A stretch of 64,000 bases of DNA from Sulfitobacter sp. S223 (GTDB lineage Bacteria; Pseudomonadota; Alphaproteobacteria; Rhodobacterales; Rhodobacteraceae). The notes under the pieces are model-generated. The model did no database searches, was not told the origin of the DNA, and saw only the letters and a program-made list of their open reading frames with translations. Within the stretch, counting starts at the first letter, position 1. Every line of letters begins with the position of its first letter. Positions 56,601 through 64,000 of this stretch are shown here, piece by piece. The DNA lies in NCBI RefSeq assembly GCF_025143825.1, contig NZ_CP083560.1, forward strand, positions 744,001-808,000, in the 5' to 3' direction. The position numbers and the translations under genes are program-made.

Positions 56601-56965
56601 GCTTCGCGCTTCGCGCCAATCATCTCGACGCCGAATTTCTCAAGGATTCCCATCTCTTCCAAGGCGAGCGAGGTGTTCAAGCCAGTCTGGCCGCCCATTG
56701 TCGGCAGCAGGGCGTCGGGGCGTTCTTTCTCGATGATCTTGGCGACGATCTCCGGTGTGATCGGCTCGATATATGTCGCATCGGCAAGACCCGGATCGGT
56801 CATGATGGTGGCAGGGTTGGAGTTGACGAGGATGACACGGTAGCCTTCCTCTTTCAGCGCCTTACAGGCTTGTGCGCCGGAGTAGTCGAACTCGCAGGCC
56901 TGTCCGATGACAATAGGTCCTGCGCCAATGATCATGATCGACTTGATGTCGGTTCTCTTCGGCAT
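53633..56965 (-). CDS. carB: Carbamoyl-phosphate synthase large subunit
   Basis: CarB makes carbamoyl phosphate for pyrimidines and arginine. The 1110-residue protein has two ATP-grasp halves: [22 protein letters not shown] then [14 protein letters not shown], and [21 protein letters not shown] then [17 protein letters not shown]-terminal MGS-like allosteric domain begins near residue 975 ([29 protein letters not shown]). Length is slightly above E. coli (1073). The small subunit carA is not in the window. Confidence 0.98.
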   Translation of the reverse strand: MPKRTDIKSIMIIGAGPIVIGQACEFDYSGAQACKALKEEGYRVILVNSNPATIMTDPGLADATYIEPITPEIVAKIIEKERPDALLPTMGGQTGLNTSLALEEMGILEKFGVEMIGAKREAIEMAEDRKLFREAMDRLGIENPKATICTAPKDAHGKKDLAAGVALALESLEEIGLPAIIRPAFTMGGTGGGVAYNREDYEFFCRSGMDASPMGQILIDESLLGWKEFEMEVVRDTADNAIIVCSIENVDPMGVHTGDSITVAPALTLTDKEYQIMRNHSIAVLREIGVETGGSNVQWAVNPADGRMVVIEMNPRVSRSSALASKATGFPIAKIAAKLAVGFTLDELDNDITGVTPASFEPTIDYVVTKIPKFAFEKFPGSEPYLTTAMKSVGEAMSIGRTIHESLQKALASMESGLTGFDEIDIPGAPDKAAITKAISKTTPDRMRTIAQAMRHGMSDDDIHATTMFDPWFLARIREIIEAEEDIRKNGLPVTEDALRAIKMMGFTDARLANLTGRDEDNVRRARLNLGVKAVFKRIDTCAAEFEAQTPYMYSTYETPMMGDAECEARPSERKKVVILGGGPNRIGQGIEFDYCCCHACYALTDAGYETIMVNCNPETVSTDYDTSDRLYFEPLTFEHVMEILRVEQENGTLHGVIVQFGGQTPLKIAQALHDEGIPILGTTPDMIDLAEDRERFADLVQSLGLKQPHNGIAHSDAEAFEIAKDIGFPLVIRPSYVLGGRAMEIVRDQANLERYISEAVVVSGDSPVLLDSYLSGAVELDVDAISDGKEVHVAGIMQHIEEAGVHSGDSACSLPPYSLSKEIIAEVEVQTKALAKALNVVGLMNIQFAVKDGEIYLIEVNPRASRTVPFVAKATDSAIASIAARIMAGEPLSNFPQRAPYDAAAAYDDVLPLGDPMTLADPNMPWFSVKEAVLPFARFPGVDTILGPEMRSTGEVMGWDRDFPRAFLKAQMGAGTMLPRSGTAFLSIKDDDKTADVLTAARILIEQSFKITATRGTAAWLSEHDIPCEIVNKVYEGRPDITDMMKDEQIHLVMNTTEGAQAVEDSKSIRSIALFDKIPYYTTAAGAYAAALAIKAQAEDEIGVKPLQG

Positions 56966-57000
56966 GGTTCCGGACCCCTATAATATGCAAATTGTTGTGG

Positions 57001-57028
57001 GTTATAGGCATGGAGACAGCGGGTGCAA
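57001..57028 (-). promoter_or_regulatory. Sigma70-type promoter of carB
   Basis: On the minus strand TTGCAC and TATAAC are 16 bases apart, and the -10 box ends 35 bp before the carB ATG. This leaves only a short leader, so attenuation control of the large pyrimidine type is unlikely here. Confidence 0.65.
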
Positions 57029-57067
57029 GGCGGAATCATCCGCCAGTTTGTACACAGTTGACAGAGG

Positions 57068-57101
57068 TGAAATTTCTTCGAAATTTAGGGCATGAAATTT
57101 C
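57068..57101. repeat. Three copies of a GAAATTT palindrome
   Basis: TGAAATTTC (57068), CGAAATTTA (57079) and TGAAATTTC (57093) lie in the gap between carB and the hydrolase. Starts are 11 and 14 bp apart, close to the turn of the helix. They lie about 40 bp upstream of the carB -35 box and could bind a regulator. Confidence 0.45.
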
Positions 57102-57122
57102 AGGGTAATTCCGGTCTTGCGC

Positions 57123-57884
57123 TCAGGCGTCCAGATATGTGCGAACGGCAGCCTCAAACGCGCGGGGCCGGTCCGCATGGAGCCAGTGACCCGCATTCGG
57201 CAGTTTGGCAAATCGCGCCGCAGGAAAGAGCCGTTTGATGGTTTCGCGATCCTCGGGACGGACATAGTTACTGTCTCCGCCGGTTAAAAACAGTGCGGGC
57301 TTGTCAAAGCTGCCTGTTATGTCTGGGAACCCGATGATCTTGTCCATCTCTGCTTCAAGCACATCAAGGTTCAGCCGCCAACGCTTCCCGGCTACGTCCA
57401 GCGACTGGGTGAAAAAGCTTTGCAGTGCAGGCTCTACCCCCTGAGCGGCCAGTTGCTCGGCTGCTTCTGATCGGCGCGTGAGCGTGTCTAGGTCGACGGC
57501 ACGCATTGCCGCAATATGATGAGACTGGCTGTGGGTGTAGGGGACAGGCGCGATATCTGCGACGATGAGGCGGCGCAGCAGATGTGGGTGCTGCAGTGCC
57601 ATGACCATGGCTGCTTTCCCGCCCATGGAGTGACCACACAGGTCAACCGGTGCGCCGATTTTCTCAATCAGTTCGGCCAGATCATCTGCCATGTCTTCAT
57701 AGCTTTGGGTGGTCTCACGCGGGCTGTTACCGTGGTTGCGCATGTCCGGCGTAATCACGCGGCGTGTGTCAGCCAACCGTTTGGCGATCACACCCCAATT
57801 GCGTCCCGATCCATAAAGGCCGTGGGCAATCACCAAAGGCGGCGTATCGGGGGCGTTTTCCCCGTGTTCGATAAAGCTCAACAT
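57123..57884 (-). CDS. Alpha/beta hydrolase (YbfF-like esterase)
   Basis: The 253-residue protein has LVIAHGLYGSGRNWGVIAKRLAD (oxyanion HGL motif). RVITPDMRNHGNS, GHSMGGKAAM (nucleophile Ser), FLTGGDSNYV and KLPNAGHWLHADRPRAF (catalytic His) follow. It resembles YbfF/ABHD11-type esterases, whose natural substrate is unclear. ATG at 57884 starts MLSFIEHGE; the earlier in-frame extension to 57977 is on the far side of the divergent gene's start. It diverges from the membrane protein gene. Confidence 0.88.
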   Translation of the reverse strand: MLSFIEHGENAPDTPPLVIAHGLYGSGRNWGVIAKRLADTRRVITPDMRNHGNSPRETTQSYEDMADDLAELIEKIGAPVDLCGHSMGGKAAMVMALQHPHLLRRLIVADIAPVPYTHSQSHHIAAMRAVDLDTLTRRSEAAEQLAAQGVEPALQSFFTQSLDVAGKRWRLNLDVLEAEMDKIIGFPDITGSFDKPALFLTGGDSNYVRPEDRETIKRLFPAARFAKLPNAGHWLHADRPRAFEAAVRTYLDA

Positions 57885-57939
57885 GTCCCAAGGCCTAGCG
57901 CCATTGCAGCGCCAAGGCCAGCAGCTTAGACAGTATTTT

Positions 57940-58314
57940 ATGATCACGGATAAGGATATGGCCGCCAAGTCGCGCAAGTTGCGCGGGTTGATGCAGCAAA
58001 AACTGGATGTGCGCGGGCGTGATCTGCGTCAGAGCTTGCGCCGTGCGGGCAGGCGATTGCCCAGACGGGTGCGTAAGTGGGGCGCGGAATTGATGCGCGC
58101 CGAGATGTTGGCCCATAACCCCAAGACAGCGCGCCAAGTCGATGCCCAGTCAGTCCAACAGGCGTACGATTCTATGTGTGCGCACCTGGAGGCGATTGAT
58201 GTGAGCGAGAGGCGCAAGGCGCGCTTCCTTGGTCTGGCTGGTGCCATTGTTGCCAATATTATCGCCGTGTCAGTGCTGTTTGTTGTCTGGCTTTGGTGGC
58301 GCGGATTCGTCTAG
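57940..58314 (+). CDS. Small basic protein with a C-terminal membrane helix
   Basis: The 124-residue protein starts [22 protein letters not shown]. It is strongly basic in its first half ([25 protein letters not shown]) and ends in one hydrophobic helix, [24 protein letters not shown]. It is therefore probably a tail-anchored membrane protein with a cytoplasmic, nucleic-acid-like basic domain. I do not know the family. The start could also be ATG 57958 or 57883; none has a strong ribosome-binding site. It ends against the convergent cupin gene with a 4-bp overlap. Confidence 0.7.
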   Translation: MITDKDMAAKSRKLRGLMQQKLDVRGRDLRQSLRRAGRRLPRRVRKWGAELMRAEMLAHNPKTARQVDAQSVQQAYDSMCAHLEAIDVSERRKARFLGLAGAIVANIIAVSVLFVVWLWWRGFV

Positions 58315-58706
58315 CCCGCGTATTGTGCGTCTGTGACATGTTCCATCCACGTCACAGCAGAGCCATCCAGCTCTTCCTGAAGCGCGATGTGGGTCATGGC
58401 CACGTCAGGTGCAGCGCCATGCCAGTGTTTTTCTCCGGGTTCAAACCAGACGGTATCGCCGGGCCGAATCTGTTCAACCGGACCGGCCTCGCGCTGCACC
58501 AGACCCAGACCTGCGGTGACAATCAAAGTTTGACCCAGCGGATGCGTGTGCCAAGCGGTGCGCGCGCCCGGCTCAAACGTGACTGTCAGGCCGCGCAAGC
58601 GGGCAGGCTCGGGCGCGGTGATCAGCGGGTCCATACGCACGGTACCGGTGAAATACTCGGCTGGGCCTTTGCCAGAGGGGCGGGAACCTGCAGGATGGAT
58701 GATCAT
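58311..58706 (-). CDS. Cupin domain protein
   Basis: The 131-residue protein has one cupin barrel: [32 protein letters not shown] (motif 1, with the HxH metal ligands) and [30 protein letters not shown] (motif 2). This wording matches the manganese mandelonitrile-lyase-like or carboxymuconolactone-associated cupins. Function is unassigned. ATG at 58706 has GAGG about six bases upstream, and the longer frame to 58850 is not homologous. Confidence 0.86.
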   Translation of the reverse strand: MIIHPAGSRPSGKGPAEYFTGTVRMDPLITAPEPARLRGLTVTFEPGARTAWHTHPLGQTLIVTAGLGLVQREAGPVEQIRPGDTVWFEPGEKHWHGAAPDVAMTHIALQEELDGSAVTWMEHVTDAQYAG

Positions 58707-58931
58707 GGGAAACCTCAGTTCGGTTTTTACGGGGATGTTACGTAATCTCAGAGTGCAACAATTGGAGCGTTCAGGAAAGGGACACAATAGGTTCGAGTGT
58801 TGAATGGCAGCTATGAGCGCATGACAGTCATTTGAGCGACAGCAGCGCATGACGGCTATTTTGATAGATAGATTGGTTACAAGTAATGCCTAAAGTTCCT
58901 GAACTTCGCAGGACACAACAAGATAGAAAAC
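58707..58931. other. AT-richer gap with an imperfect direct repeat
   Basis: Two copies of AGCGCATGAC followed by a CATTTGA or CTATTTTGA end lie at 58816-58835 and 58844-58864. No gene is visible. The gap is richer in A and T than its surroundings, as is the Hint gene that follows. Confidence 0.45.
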
Positions 58932-59936
58932 CTATCCAAAAGTCAGAGCGTTCCTTTTAGCGTCCTGAACGCGCAAAATCGGACGGGCAGCTATCTCAGA
59001 AGCGTCGAATTCGTCCAGCAACTCACGCCCGAAGATTTCTTGTATCTCGACGCGGCATTTTTTCGGGACCATTTGCAAGGTCATACGACCGGGAAATAGG
59101 CTCTCTGTTAGCGTGCCGCTTGCGCGGACAATCTCATGTCTAGAAAATACGAGATGAAAGTAAGTCACTGTGCGTTTGCCACGCGCAACACGCACACCTT
59201 TGCGCGCGGTCAATGCCTTGGCTGGAACCAGTACGGTGTTTCCGGTCTCCGTCGTCACCAACATTCGGTGCTGAGGCGAGACAGAGAGCTGTTGGCTTGG
59301 CCGCCCGGGGCCAAGGGAGTCTGGTTCAAAGACGATTGGCTTCAACTTTTTGGAAGCGATGCTGAAATCGAGCTTCATTGAAATGATGTACTGGATTTTC
59401 TGAAGCCCATTGTCGAGTGTCCATATAGGATCACCGATCTTAAGGTGCTCGACGGGAACACCGCCTGCGGCAGTCTGGATAATAGCGTTGGCGGCGAAGC
59501 AGACCGCGTTGACCTGATTGTCTGTGGTTGAGACGAGAGCTGCATCAGAACCTGCCACGTCGTTGAGGCTGCCGGTACGGATCTCCTCGACATTCATGTC
59601 GCCGTAGCTGTCGTTCGGGATTATGAAATGCCGGACATCGCCGCCGTTCGACACGGTCAGAAAGATGGCGTCAAGATTACTTTCGCTCTGGGGATTGAAA
59701 CTGAGGTTCGTGCCATCCCCAAGCGTGAAACGCCCGCTGCTGAATGGCTCTTTAATTTGGTCGATGGTGTAGGAAACCCCCTCGATCAGGATGCTGTCAC
59801 CTATATCGAACTCACCGTCGTTCAGATCGCTTGAATCGACATTATCAACGACACCGAGAAGGTTTCCTGCCGCTGTTGAATACGTGGTATCCGCGCTGAT
59901 GCTCGTTACTTCGAACAGGTCGAATATCGTTGCCAT
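58932..59936 (-). CDS. Hint-domain protein with intact catalytic residues
   Basis: The 334-residue protein has about 140 residues of Asp/Ser-rich, beta-type sequence. This includes GDSILIEGVSYTIDQI and SLSFNPQSESNLDAIFLTV-like segments. It is followed by a Hint_2 domain beginning VCFAANAIIQTAAGGVPVEHLKIGD at Cys146. SVSPQHRML supplies His223, and the end is typical (AARPILRVQDA). The Cys and His make autoprocessing plausible. The N-terminal domain suggests an extracellular product; secretion by a type I system is a possibility from family knowledge only, with no such genes nearby. It stands alone, in an AT-richer segment. Confidence 0.85.
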   Translation of the reverse strand: MATIFDLFEVTSISADTTYSTAAGNLLGVVDNVDSSDLNDGEFDIGDSILIEGVSYTIDQIKEPFSSGRFTLGDGTNLSFNPQSESNLDAIFLTVSNGGDVRHFIIPNDSYGDMNVEEIRTGSLNDVAGSDAALVSTTDNQVNAVCFAANAIIQTAAGGVPVEHLKIGDPIWTLDNGLQKIQYIISMKLDFSIASKKLKPIVFEPDSLGPGRPSQQLSVSPQHRMLVTTETGNTVLVPAKALTARKGVRVARGKRTVTYFHLVFSRHEIVRASGTLTESLFPGRMTLQMVPKKCRVEIQEIFGRELLDEFDASEIAARPILRVQDAKRNALTFG

Positions 59937-60331
59937 TGTAATCGGTATCCCGGAGACAGTAAGCCTACAAAGTAGAAGTCGAATACGGGATAAGTATGAA
60001 CAATCAGTGCAGGAACTTGACAAAGCAACCGACTGGCTCTGCTTTTTAGCCTGTTTGAATCCAGTAAATGTACTGCTAAATCAACCTGAGCATGCGGAAC
60101 AATTACGTCACACGTGCTTTGCGTCTGCAAGGTCGGTGTTATCGAATTGTTATCGCTCAAGGCCATGCCTCTAAACAGTCTCTTATCAAAGCGAAAACAA
60201 CGAACTGGCGATATTGATGTTTTCGAGACTCCTCACAGTAATCATGAAGCTCTGGGCAAGGAGCCTGTCGAATCTGGAACCGGACCTTGGCCGGGCGTCT
60301 GCATCGTCCGCATACCTGACTTTGGTCGCCT
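59937..60331. other. Intergenic region between the Hint gene and glyA
   Basis: This 395-bp gap contains the promoter of the Hint gene on the minus strand. The composition is AT-richer than the neighbouring housekeeping genes. A plus-strand frame at 59791-60174 and a minus-strand frame at 59906-60166 have no recognisable features. No gene is called. Confidence 0.4.
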
Positions 60332-60368
60332 GAAAACGAAAGGCCCCGAACGTTTCCGTCGGGGCCTT
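60332..60368 (-). terminator. Terminator of glyA
   Basis: AAGGCCCCGA and TCGGGGCCTT pair perfectly around a nine-base loop; on the minus strand it is followed by CGTTTTC. It lies 27 bp after the glyA stop. Confidence 0.85.
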
Positions 60369-60394
60369 CGTCTTTGTGCGACAGCGCGTTGCTA

Positions 60395-61684
60395 TCAGAG
60401 GTTCGGGTAGATCGGGAAGCGGGCGCACATGGCTTCGACTTCTGATTTTACCTTGGCTTCGACCGCAGCGTTACCTTCTTCACCGTTTGCCGCAAGGCCA
60501 TCGACAACTTCGATGATCCAGTCGGCGATCTGGCGGAATTCTTCTTCACCAAAGCCACGTGTGGTACCGGCGGGCGAACCGAGCCGGATGCCGGAGGTAA
60601 CCATCGGTTTTTCAGGGTCAAACGGCACGCCGTTTTTGTTGCAAGTGATGTGCGCGCGGCCCAAGGCCTTTTCAGTCGCGTTGCCTTTGACGCCTTTGGG
60701 GCGCAGATCTACCAGCAGTACGTGCGTGTCAGTGCCGTGCGTGACCGTGTCCAGACCGCCTTTGATCAATTGGTCGGACAGCGCCTGCGCATTCTTGATG
60801 ACCTGTTTGATGTAGCTTTTGAATTCCGGCTGGAGCGCTTCGCCAAATGCTACGGCCTTGGCCGCGATGACGTGCATCAGCGGGCCGCCCTGAATACCCG
60901 GGAAAATGGCTGAGTTGAACTTCTTTGACAACGCTTCATCGTTGGTGAGGATCATGCCGCCGCGCGGGCCGCGCAGGGTTTTGTGGGTGGTTGTTGTCGC
61001 AACATGGGCGTGTGGGAAGGGGGAGGGGTGCTCTCCGGCTGCAACCAGACCCGCGAAGTGGGCCATATCCACGTGCAGATACGCGCCAACGCTGTCTGCG
61101 ATCTCGCGCATGCGTTTGAAATCGATCTGGCGGGGAATGGCGGAGCCACCTGCGATGATCATTTTCGGCTGATGCTCGGTCGCAAGCGCCTGCACCTGAT
61201 CATAATCAAGCAGGTTGTCCTCTTTGCGCACACCGTACTGAATGGCGTTGAACCATTTGCCGGACTGGTTCGGCTTGGCGCCGTGGGTCAGGTGGCCGCC
61301 TGCATCAAGGGACATGCCCAGAATTGTATCGCCGGGCTGAAGCAGTGCCTGAAACACGCCTTGGTTCGCCTGTGAGCCTGAGTTGGGCTGCACGTTTGCG
61401 AATTCGCATGAGAACAGTTTGCAGGCACGCTCGATCGCAAGTTCTTCGGCGATGTCCACATAGTCACAGCCACCATAGTAACGACGACCCGGATAGCCTT
61501 CGGCGTATTTGTTGGTCATCACGCCGCCTTGCGCTTCCATGACGGCAGCAGAGACAATGTTCTCGGAAGCGATCAGTTCGATCTCGGTGCGCTGGCGGTT
61601 AAGTTCTTTTGCCGTTGCATCTGCGATGGCTGGATCGGTGTCGGCCAGCGAACGGGTGAAGAATTCGGTTGTATTGGGTGACAT
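60395..61684 (-). CDS. glyA: Serine hydroxymethyltransferase
   Basis: GlyA interconverts serine and glycine with tetrahydrofolate, the main source of one-carbon units. The 429-residue PLP protein has [51 protein letters not shown] and the lysine motif [18 protein letters not shown] at 61684 (MSPNTTEFF) is supported by AAGGAG eight bases upstream. A frame reaching 61948 is a non-coding extension that overlaps nadK. Confidence 0.98.
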   Translation of the reverse strand: MSPNTTEFFTRSLADTDPAIADATAKELNRQRTEIELIASENIVSAAVMEAQGGVMTNKYAEGYPGRRYYGGCDYVDIAEELAIERACKLFSCEFANVQPNSGSQANQGVFQALLQPGDTILGMSLDAGGHLTHGAKPNQSGKWFNAIQYGVRKEDNLLDYDQVQALATEHQPKMIIAGGSAIPRQIDFKRMREIADSVGAYLHVDMAHFAGLVAAGEHPSPFPHAHVATTTTHKTLRGPRGGMILTNDEALSKKFNSAIFPGIQGGPLMHVIAAKAVAFGEALQPEFKSYIKQVIKNAQALSDQLIKGGLDTVTHGTDTHVLLVDLRPKGVKGNATEKALGRAHITCNKNGVPFDPEKPMVTSGIRLGSPAGTTRGFGEEEFRQIADWIIEVVDGLAANGEEGNAAVEAKVKSEVEAMCARFPIYPNL

Positions 61685-61900
61685 GTGGTTGGCTCCTTGA
61701 GCGTGGGGTCCTGTTGCCCTGTTTCGTATCGGAAACGCACGCAGGGGTGAAGACGTGAAAACGACTGAACTCGAGATAGATGCGTCCCGTGCGCAGCGCA
61801 CCTGACATTTTGTCGCTAGAGCGCAATTAGTCGGCCAGCGCTGGTGCGCACGGGAATATTGTGTTTCTCTGCGGGGAAAGCGGCGCAGATCGGAAACACA

Positions 61901-62662
61901 ATGCCCCAAAAAATATCCTTCTTGGCGAGCAGAGCGCCTGTGGCACAAACCGCACGCGCAGTGTTGATCGGGCGGTATGGCGATGTCCCGCCGGAAGAAG
62001 CGGACGTCATCGTTGCGCTAGGGGGCGATGGTTTCATGTTGCAAACACTGCATGAAACCCAGTCCTTGCCTGCGCCAGTTTATGGCATGAATCGTGGAAC
62101 TATCGGGTTTCTGATGAATACCTACGCCGAAAATGATCTGCGTGAACGGTTGGCTGCGGCAGAAGAGGCCGAGATCAATCCGCTGTCGATGACGGCCACG
62201 CATATGGATGGCACGATATCGAACGCCCTTGCCCTCAACGAGGTCGCGCTGCTGCGTCAGGGTCCGCAAGCGGCCAAGTTGCAGATCACCGTCGACGGTC
62301 GTCTGCGGATGCAGGCTTTGGTCTGTGACGGTGCGCTTTTGGCGACGCCTGCCGGATCGACGGCCTATAACTATTCCGCACATGGCCCGATCCTGCCTAT
62401 CGGAGCGGATGTATTGGCGCTGACTGCTGTGGCGGCCTTCCGGCCGCGTCGTTGGCGCGGGGCGCTTCTGCCCAAGACCGCGCTTGTGCGCTTCGACGTT
62501 CTGGAACCTGAAAAACGTCCCGTTATGGCGGACGCGGATGGCACCAGCTATCGGGACGTCGCGCGGGTGGAAATCCGGTCAGAACCGAGCATTATCCACA
62601 AGATTTTGTTCGATCCGGGCCATGGTCTGGAAGAGCGGCTGATCTCGGAACAGTTCACCTGA
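61901..62662 (+). CDS. nadK: NAD kinase
   Basis: NadK phosphorylates NAD to NADP. The 253-residue protein has the GGDG motif at residues 41-44 ([14 protein letters not shown]). [28 protein letters not shown] and the catalytic [26 protein letters not shown] also match the family. ATG at 61901 ([10 protein letters not shown]) fits the usual length of Rhodobacterales enzymes; an upstream start at 61844 is possible in frame. It diverges from glyA, with 216 bp between starts. Confidence 0.95.
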   Translation: MPQKISFLASRAPVAQTARAVLIGRYGDVPPEEADVIVALGGDGFMLQTLHETQSLPAPVYGMNRGTIGFLMNTYAENDLRERLAAAEEAEINPLSMTATHMDGTISNALALNEVALLRQGPQAAKLQITVDGRLRMQALVCDGALLATPAGSTAYNYSAHGPILPIGADVLALTAVAAFRPRRWRGALLPKTALVRFDVLEPEKRPVMADADGTSYRDVARVEIRSEPSIIHKILFDPGHGLEERLISEQFT

Positions 62663-62770
62663 ATTTCTGGAGAACCGGACGGCTGATATAAGGCGCTTAC
62701 GCTCTCCAACGTAGACGGCCGCCCCAGAAGCGTTGTCCTCTGGTAGCGCCGGATTTCTTTTTGTTTCAGC

Positions 62771-62795
62771 GGAACGAACCCTTTGTCATCGCGTT
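62771..62795 (+). promoter_or_regulatory. EcfG-type general stress promoter of the csbD gene
   Basis: GGAAC at 62771-62775, 16 bases, then CGTT at 62792-62795, match the alphaproteobacterial EcfG consensus GGAAC-N16/17-CGTT. It lies 74 bp before the csbD ATG. Control by the PhyR-NepR-EcfG pathway is inferred. Confidence 0.75.
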
Positions 62796-62868
62796 ATTTC
62801 AATGAAGAGGCCGAAGCACGCAATGATGTGCGCTGGGCCGAGTTAAAGAAATCAAAAGGAGATCAGCG

Positions 62869-63069
62869 ATGAATTGGGATACAATCAAAGGTAACTGGAC
62901 TCAGATGACCGGCAAGATCAAAGAAGAGTGGGGCGATCTCACAGATGACGAGATCACCGAAGCTGAAGGCGACCGGGATCAACTGATCGGTAAAATTCAG
63001 GCGAAGTACGGTATCGCCAAAGAAGAAGCCGAAAAGCAGGTGGATACATTCGCATCCAAGGTCAGCTAG
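62869..63069 (+). CDS. CsbD family general stress protein
   Basis: The 66-residue protein reads MNWDTIKGNWTQMTGKIKEEWGDLTDDEITEAEGDRDQLIGKIQAKYGIAKEEAEKQVDTF. This is the CsbD pattern, a soluble helical stress protein named after a Bacillus sigmaB target. Molecular role is unknown. AAAGGAG lies about eight bases upstream. A good EcfG-type promoter lies upstream and a strong terminator downstream, so it is a single stress-induced unit. Confidence 0.93.
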   Translation: MNWDTIKGNWTQMTGKIKEEWGDLTDDEITEAEGDRDQLIGKIQAKYGIAKEEAEKQVDTFASKVS

Positions 63070-63092
63070 GACCAGTACACTTACAAAAGAAG

Positions 63093-63119
63093 ACGGCCCC
63101 AATTTGGGGCCGTTTTTTT
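63093..63119 (+). terminator. Terminator of csbD
   Basis: ACGGCCCC and GGGGCCGT pair around AATTT, followed by seven T. It begins 24 bp after the csbD stop. It is also just downstream of the convergent prpE-like gene. Confidence 0.92.
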
Positions 63120-63151
63120 GTGCGCGTTGAGCGAAATGCTGAAATGCGCCT

Positions 63152-64000
63152 TTAGGCTTTTGCAAAGCCGATGGTTTGAAGCGCTTCCTTGATCTCGTCC
63201 AGAATGGCGGGATCATCGATGGTCGCCGGAAGCTTGAAGTCTTCCCCGTCAGCAATTTTAACCATCGTCGCGCGCAATATTTTACCTGAACGGGTCTTGG
63301 GCAGCCGGTCCACGACCAATGCCAATTTGAAAGCGGCCACCGGACCAATCTGGTCACGAATGCGCTTTACGCATTCTGCAGTAATCTCTGCGTGATCGCG
63401 ATTCACACCTTTGGTTAAGCAGACAAAACCCATAGGTGCCTGACCTTTCAGGGCGTCACTTACACCGATCACCGCACACTCGGCCACATCAGGGTGTCCG
63501 GCAAGGACCTCCTCCATTGCGCCCGTCGACAGGCGGTGACCCGCGACATTGATGACGTCATCAGTGCGCGCCATGATGTAGAGGTAACCGTCCTCGTCGA
63601 TCATACCAGCATCGCCCGTCTCATAATAACCTGGATAAGTTGTCAGGTAGCTTTTACGAAAGCGGTCTTCGGCGTTCCAGAGGGTGGGAAGAGTGCCTGG
63701 GGGCAGGGGGAGTTTGATGGCAATCGCCCCAAGTTCACCCGCGGGTAGCTGATGACCTGCTTCGTCCAGAATTTGCACGTTATATCCTGGCATTGGCACA
63801 GTGGGAGAACCGATTTTGACGGGTAGAGCATCAAGTCCGGCAGGATTGCCGGCAATGGTAAAGCCGGTTTCGGTTTGCCACCAATGGTCATAAACTGGCT
63901 TGCCCAGCACTTTTTGAGCCCAGATAATGGTGTCTGGATCGGCTCTCTCACCAGCCAGATATAGCGCCCTCAGACAGGACAGGTCGTATTTCGCAACCTC
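63152..64000 (-). CDS. prpE: Propionyl-CoA synthetase (PrpE-like), C-terminal part
   Basis: The frame continues beyond the right edge, so the N-terminal part is missing. The visible 282 residues begin EVAKYDLSCLRALYLAGERADPDTIIWAQ. DHWWQTETGFTIAGNPAGL follows, a wording close to propionate-CoA ligases, with GYYETGDAGMIDEDGYLYIMARTDDVINVAGHRLSTGAMEE in the hinge region. PKTRSGKILR carries the adenylation lysine. It activates propionate, or possibly another short acid, to the CoA ester. Acetyl-CoA synthetase is a near relative; the AGNPAGL segment favours PrpE. Confidence 0.87.
   Translation of the reverse strand, partial: EVAKYDLSCLRALYLAGERADPDTIIWAQKVLGKPVYDHWWQTETGFTIAGNPAGLDALPVKIGSPTVPMPGYNVQILDEAGHQLPAGELGAIAIKLPLPPGTLPTLWNAEDRFRKSYLTTYPGYYETGDAGMIDEDGYLYIMARTDDVINVAGHRLSTGAMEEVLAGHPDVAECAVIGVSDALKGQAPMGFVCLTKGVNRDHAEITAECVKRIRDQIGPVAAFKLALVVDRLPKTRSGKILRATMVKIADGEDFKLPATIDDPAILDEIKEALQTIGFAKA

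Noticed and set aside
59791..60174. 127-codon plus-strand frame upstream of the Hint gene
   Set aside because: Starts inside the Hint gene in another frame and has no recognisable domain or ribosome-binding site.
61685..61948. N-terminal extension of glyA
   Set aside because: The extension lacks homology, and AAGGAG sits just before the ATG at 61684.

Overview
The window looks like a chromosomal segment of an alphaproteobacterium of the Rhodobacterales, roseobacter type. This is an inference from gene content and protein wording: the split F1 operon atpHAGDC, the Hsp20-DUF1150 pair, DUF2125, DUF2161, a DUF465 gene, an H-type lectin gene, Hint_2 proteins, an EPS-type MarR domain and a bifunctional Sat/CysC. 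No sequence search was possible. Nearly all of the window is compact single-copy housekeeping sequence with short gaps and many 1-14 bp gene overlaps. I saw no tRNA, rRNA, CRISPR array, transposase or integrase.

Layout. 1-2.9 kb: end of a prephenate dehydrogenase gene, an extensin-like gene, DUF2125 and ChaC. 2.9-9.4 kb: a MotA/ExbB-like plus OmpA-like stator pair, then an M23 peptidase and clpA on the other strand. 9.6-11.2 kb: gloB and a methyltransferase. 11.9-16.8 kb: the F1-ATPase operon, followed by a lectin-domain gene. 17.3-25.9 kb: prs, an HCCA-isomerase/hydrolase pair, ltaE-ycgN-ribF, MaoC, a HAD phosphatase, manganese pyrophosphatase, YjbR and DUF2161. 26-28.2 kb: groESL behind a promoter with a CIRCE operator. 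28.3-29.9 kb: a small histidine kinase and a response-regulator gene broken by three in-frame stops. 29.9-37.6 kb: DMT transporter, Nudix, lipase, an orphan phnM, purEK, Hsp20-DUF1150, PhzF and a PA14 protein. 37.9-41.6 kb: an HTH-Sat-CysC reading frame with a large dyad operator, rpiB and trxB. 41.8-46.9 kb: an Lrp regulator, a degenerate Hint protein, pgeF-midA-lgt and ubiK. 47.2-53.5 kb: ybjN, proC-csaA-2-hydroxyacid dehydrogenase, tdk, an unknown gene with arsH, a KAS III enzyme and a small unknown gene. 53.6-64 kb: carB, a hydrolase, a small membrane protein, a cupin, a second Hint protein, glyA, nadK, csbD and the end of prpE.

Themes. Stress response is well represented: groESL with CIRCE, Hsp20 behind a sigma32-like promoter, ClpA, and csbD behind a good EcfG-type promoter. 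Envelope functions include the stator pair, M23 peptidase, extensin-like protein, Lgt and the PA14 protein. Nucleotide and one-carbon metabolism is represented by prs, purEK, carB, tdk, glyA, nadK and ribF.

The most unusual items are (1) the in-frame fusion of a MarR-like DNA-binding domain to Sat/CysC together with a 52-bp nested dyad just upstream, (2) a response regulator that keeps its signature residues and frame but carries three stop codons beside an intact kinase, and (3) a pair of Hint proteins of which one has lost the catalytic Cys and His. I found no clear new defence or mobile system.
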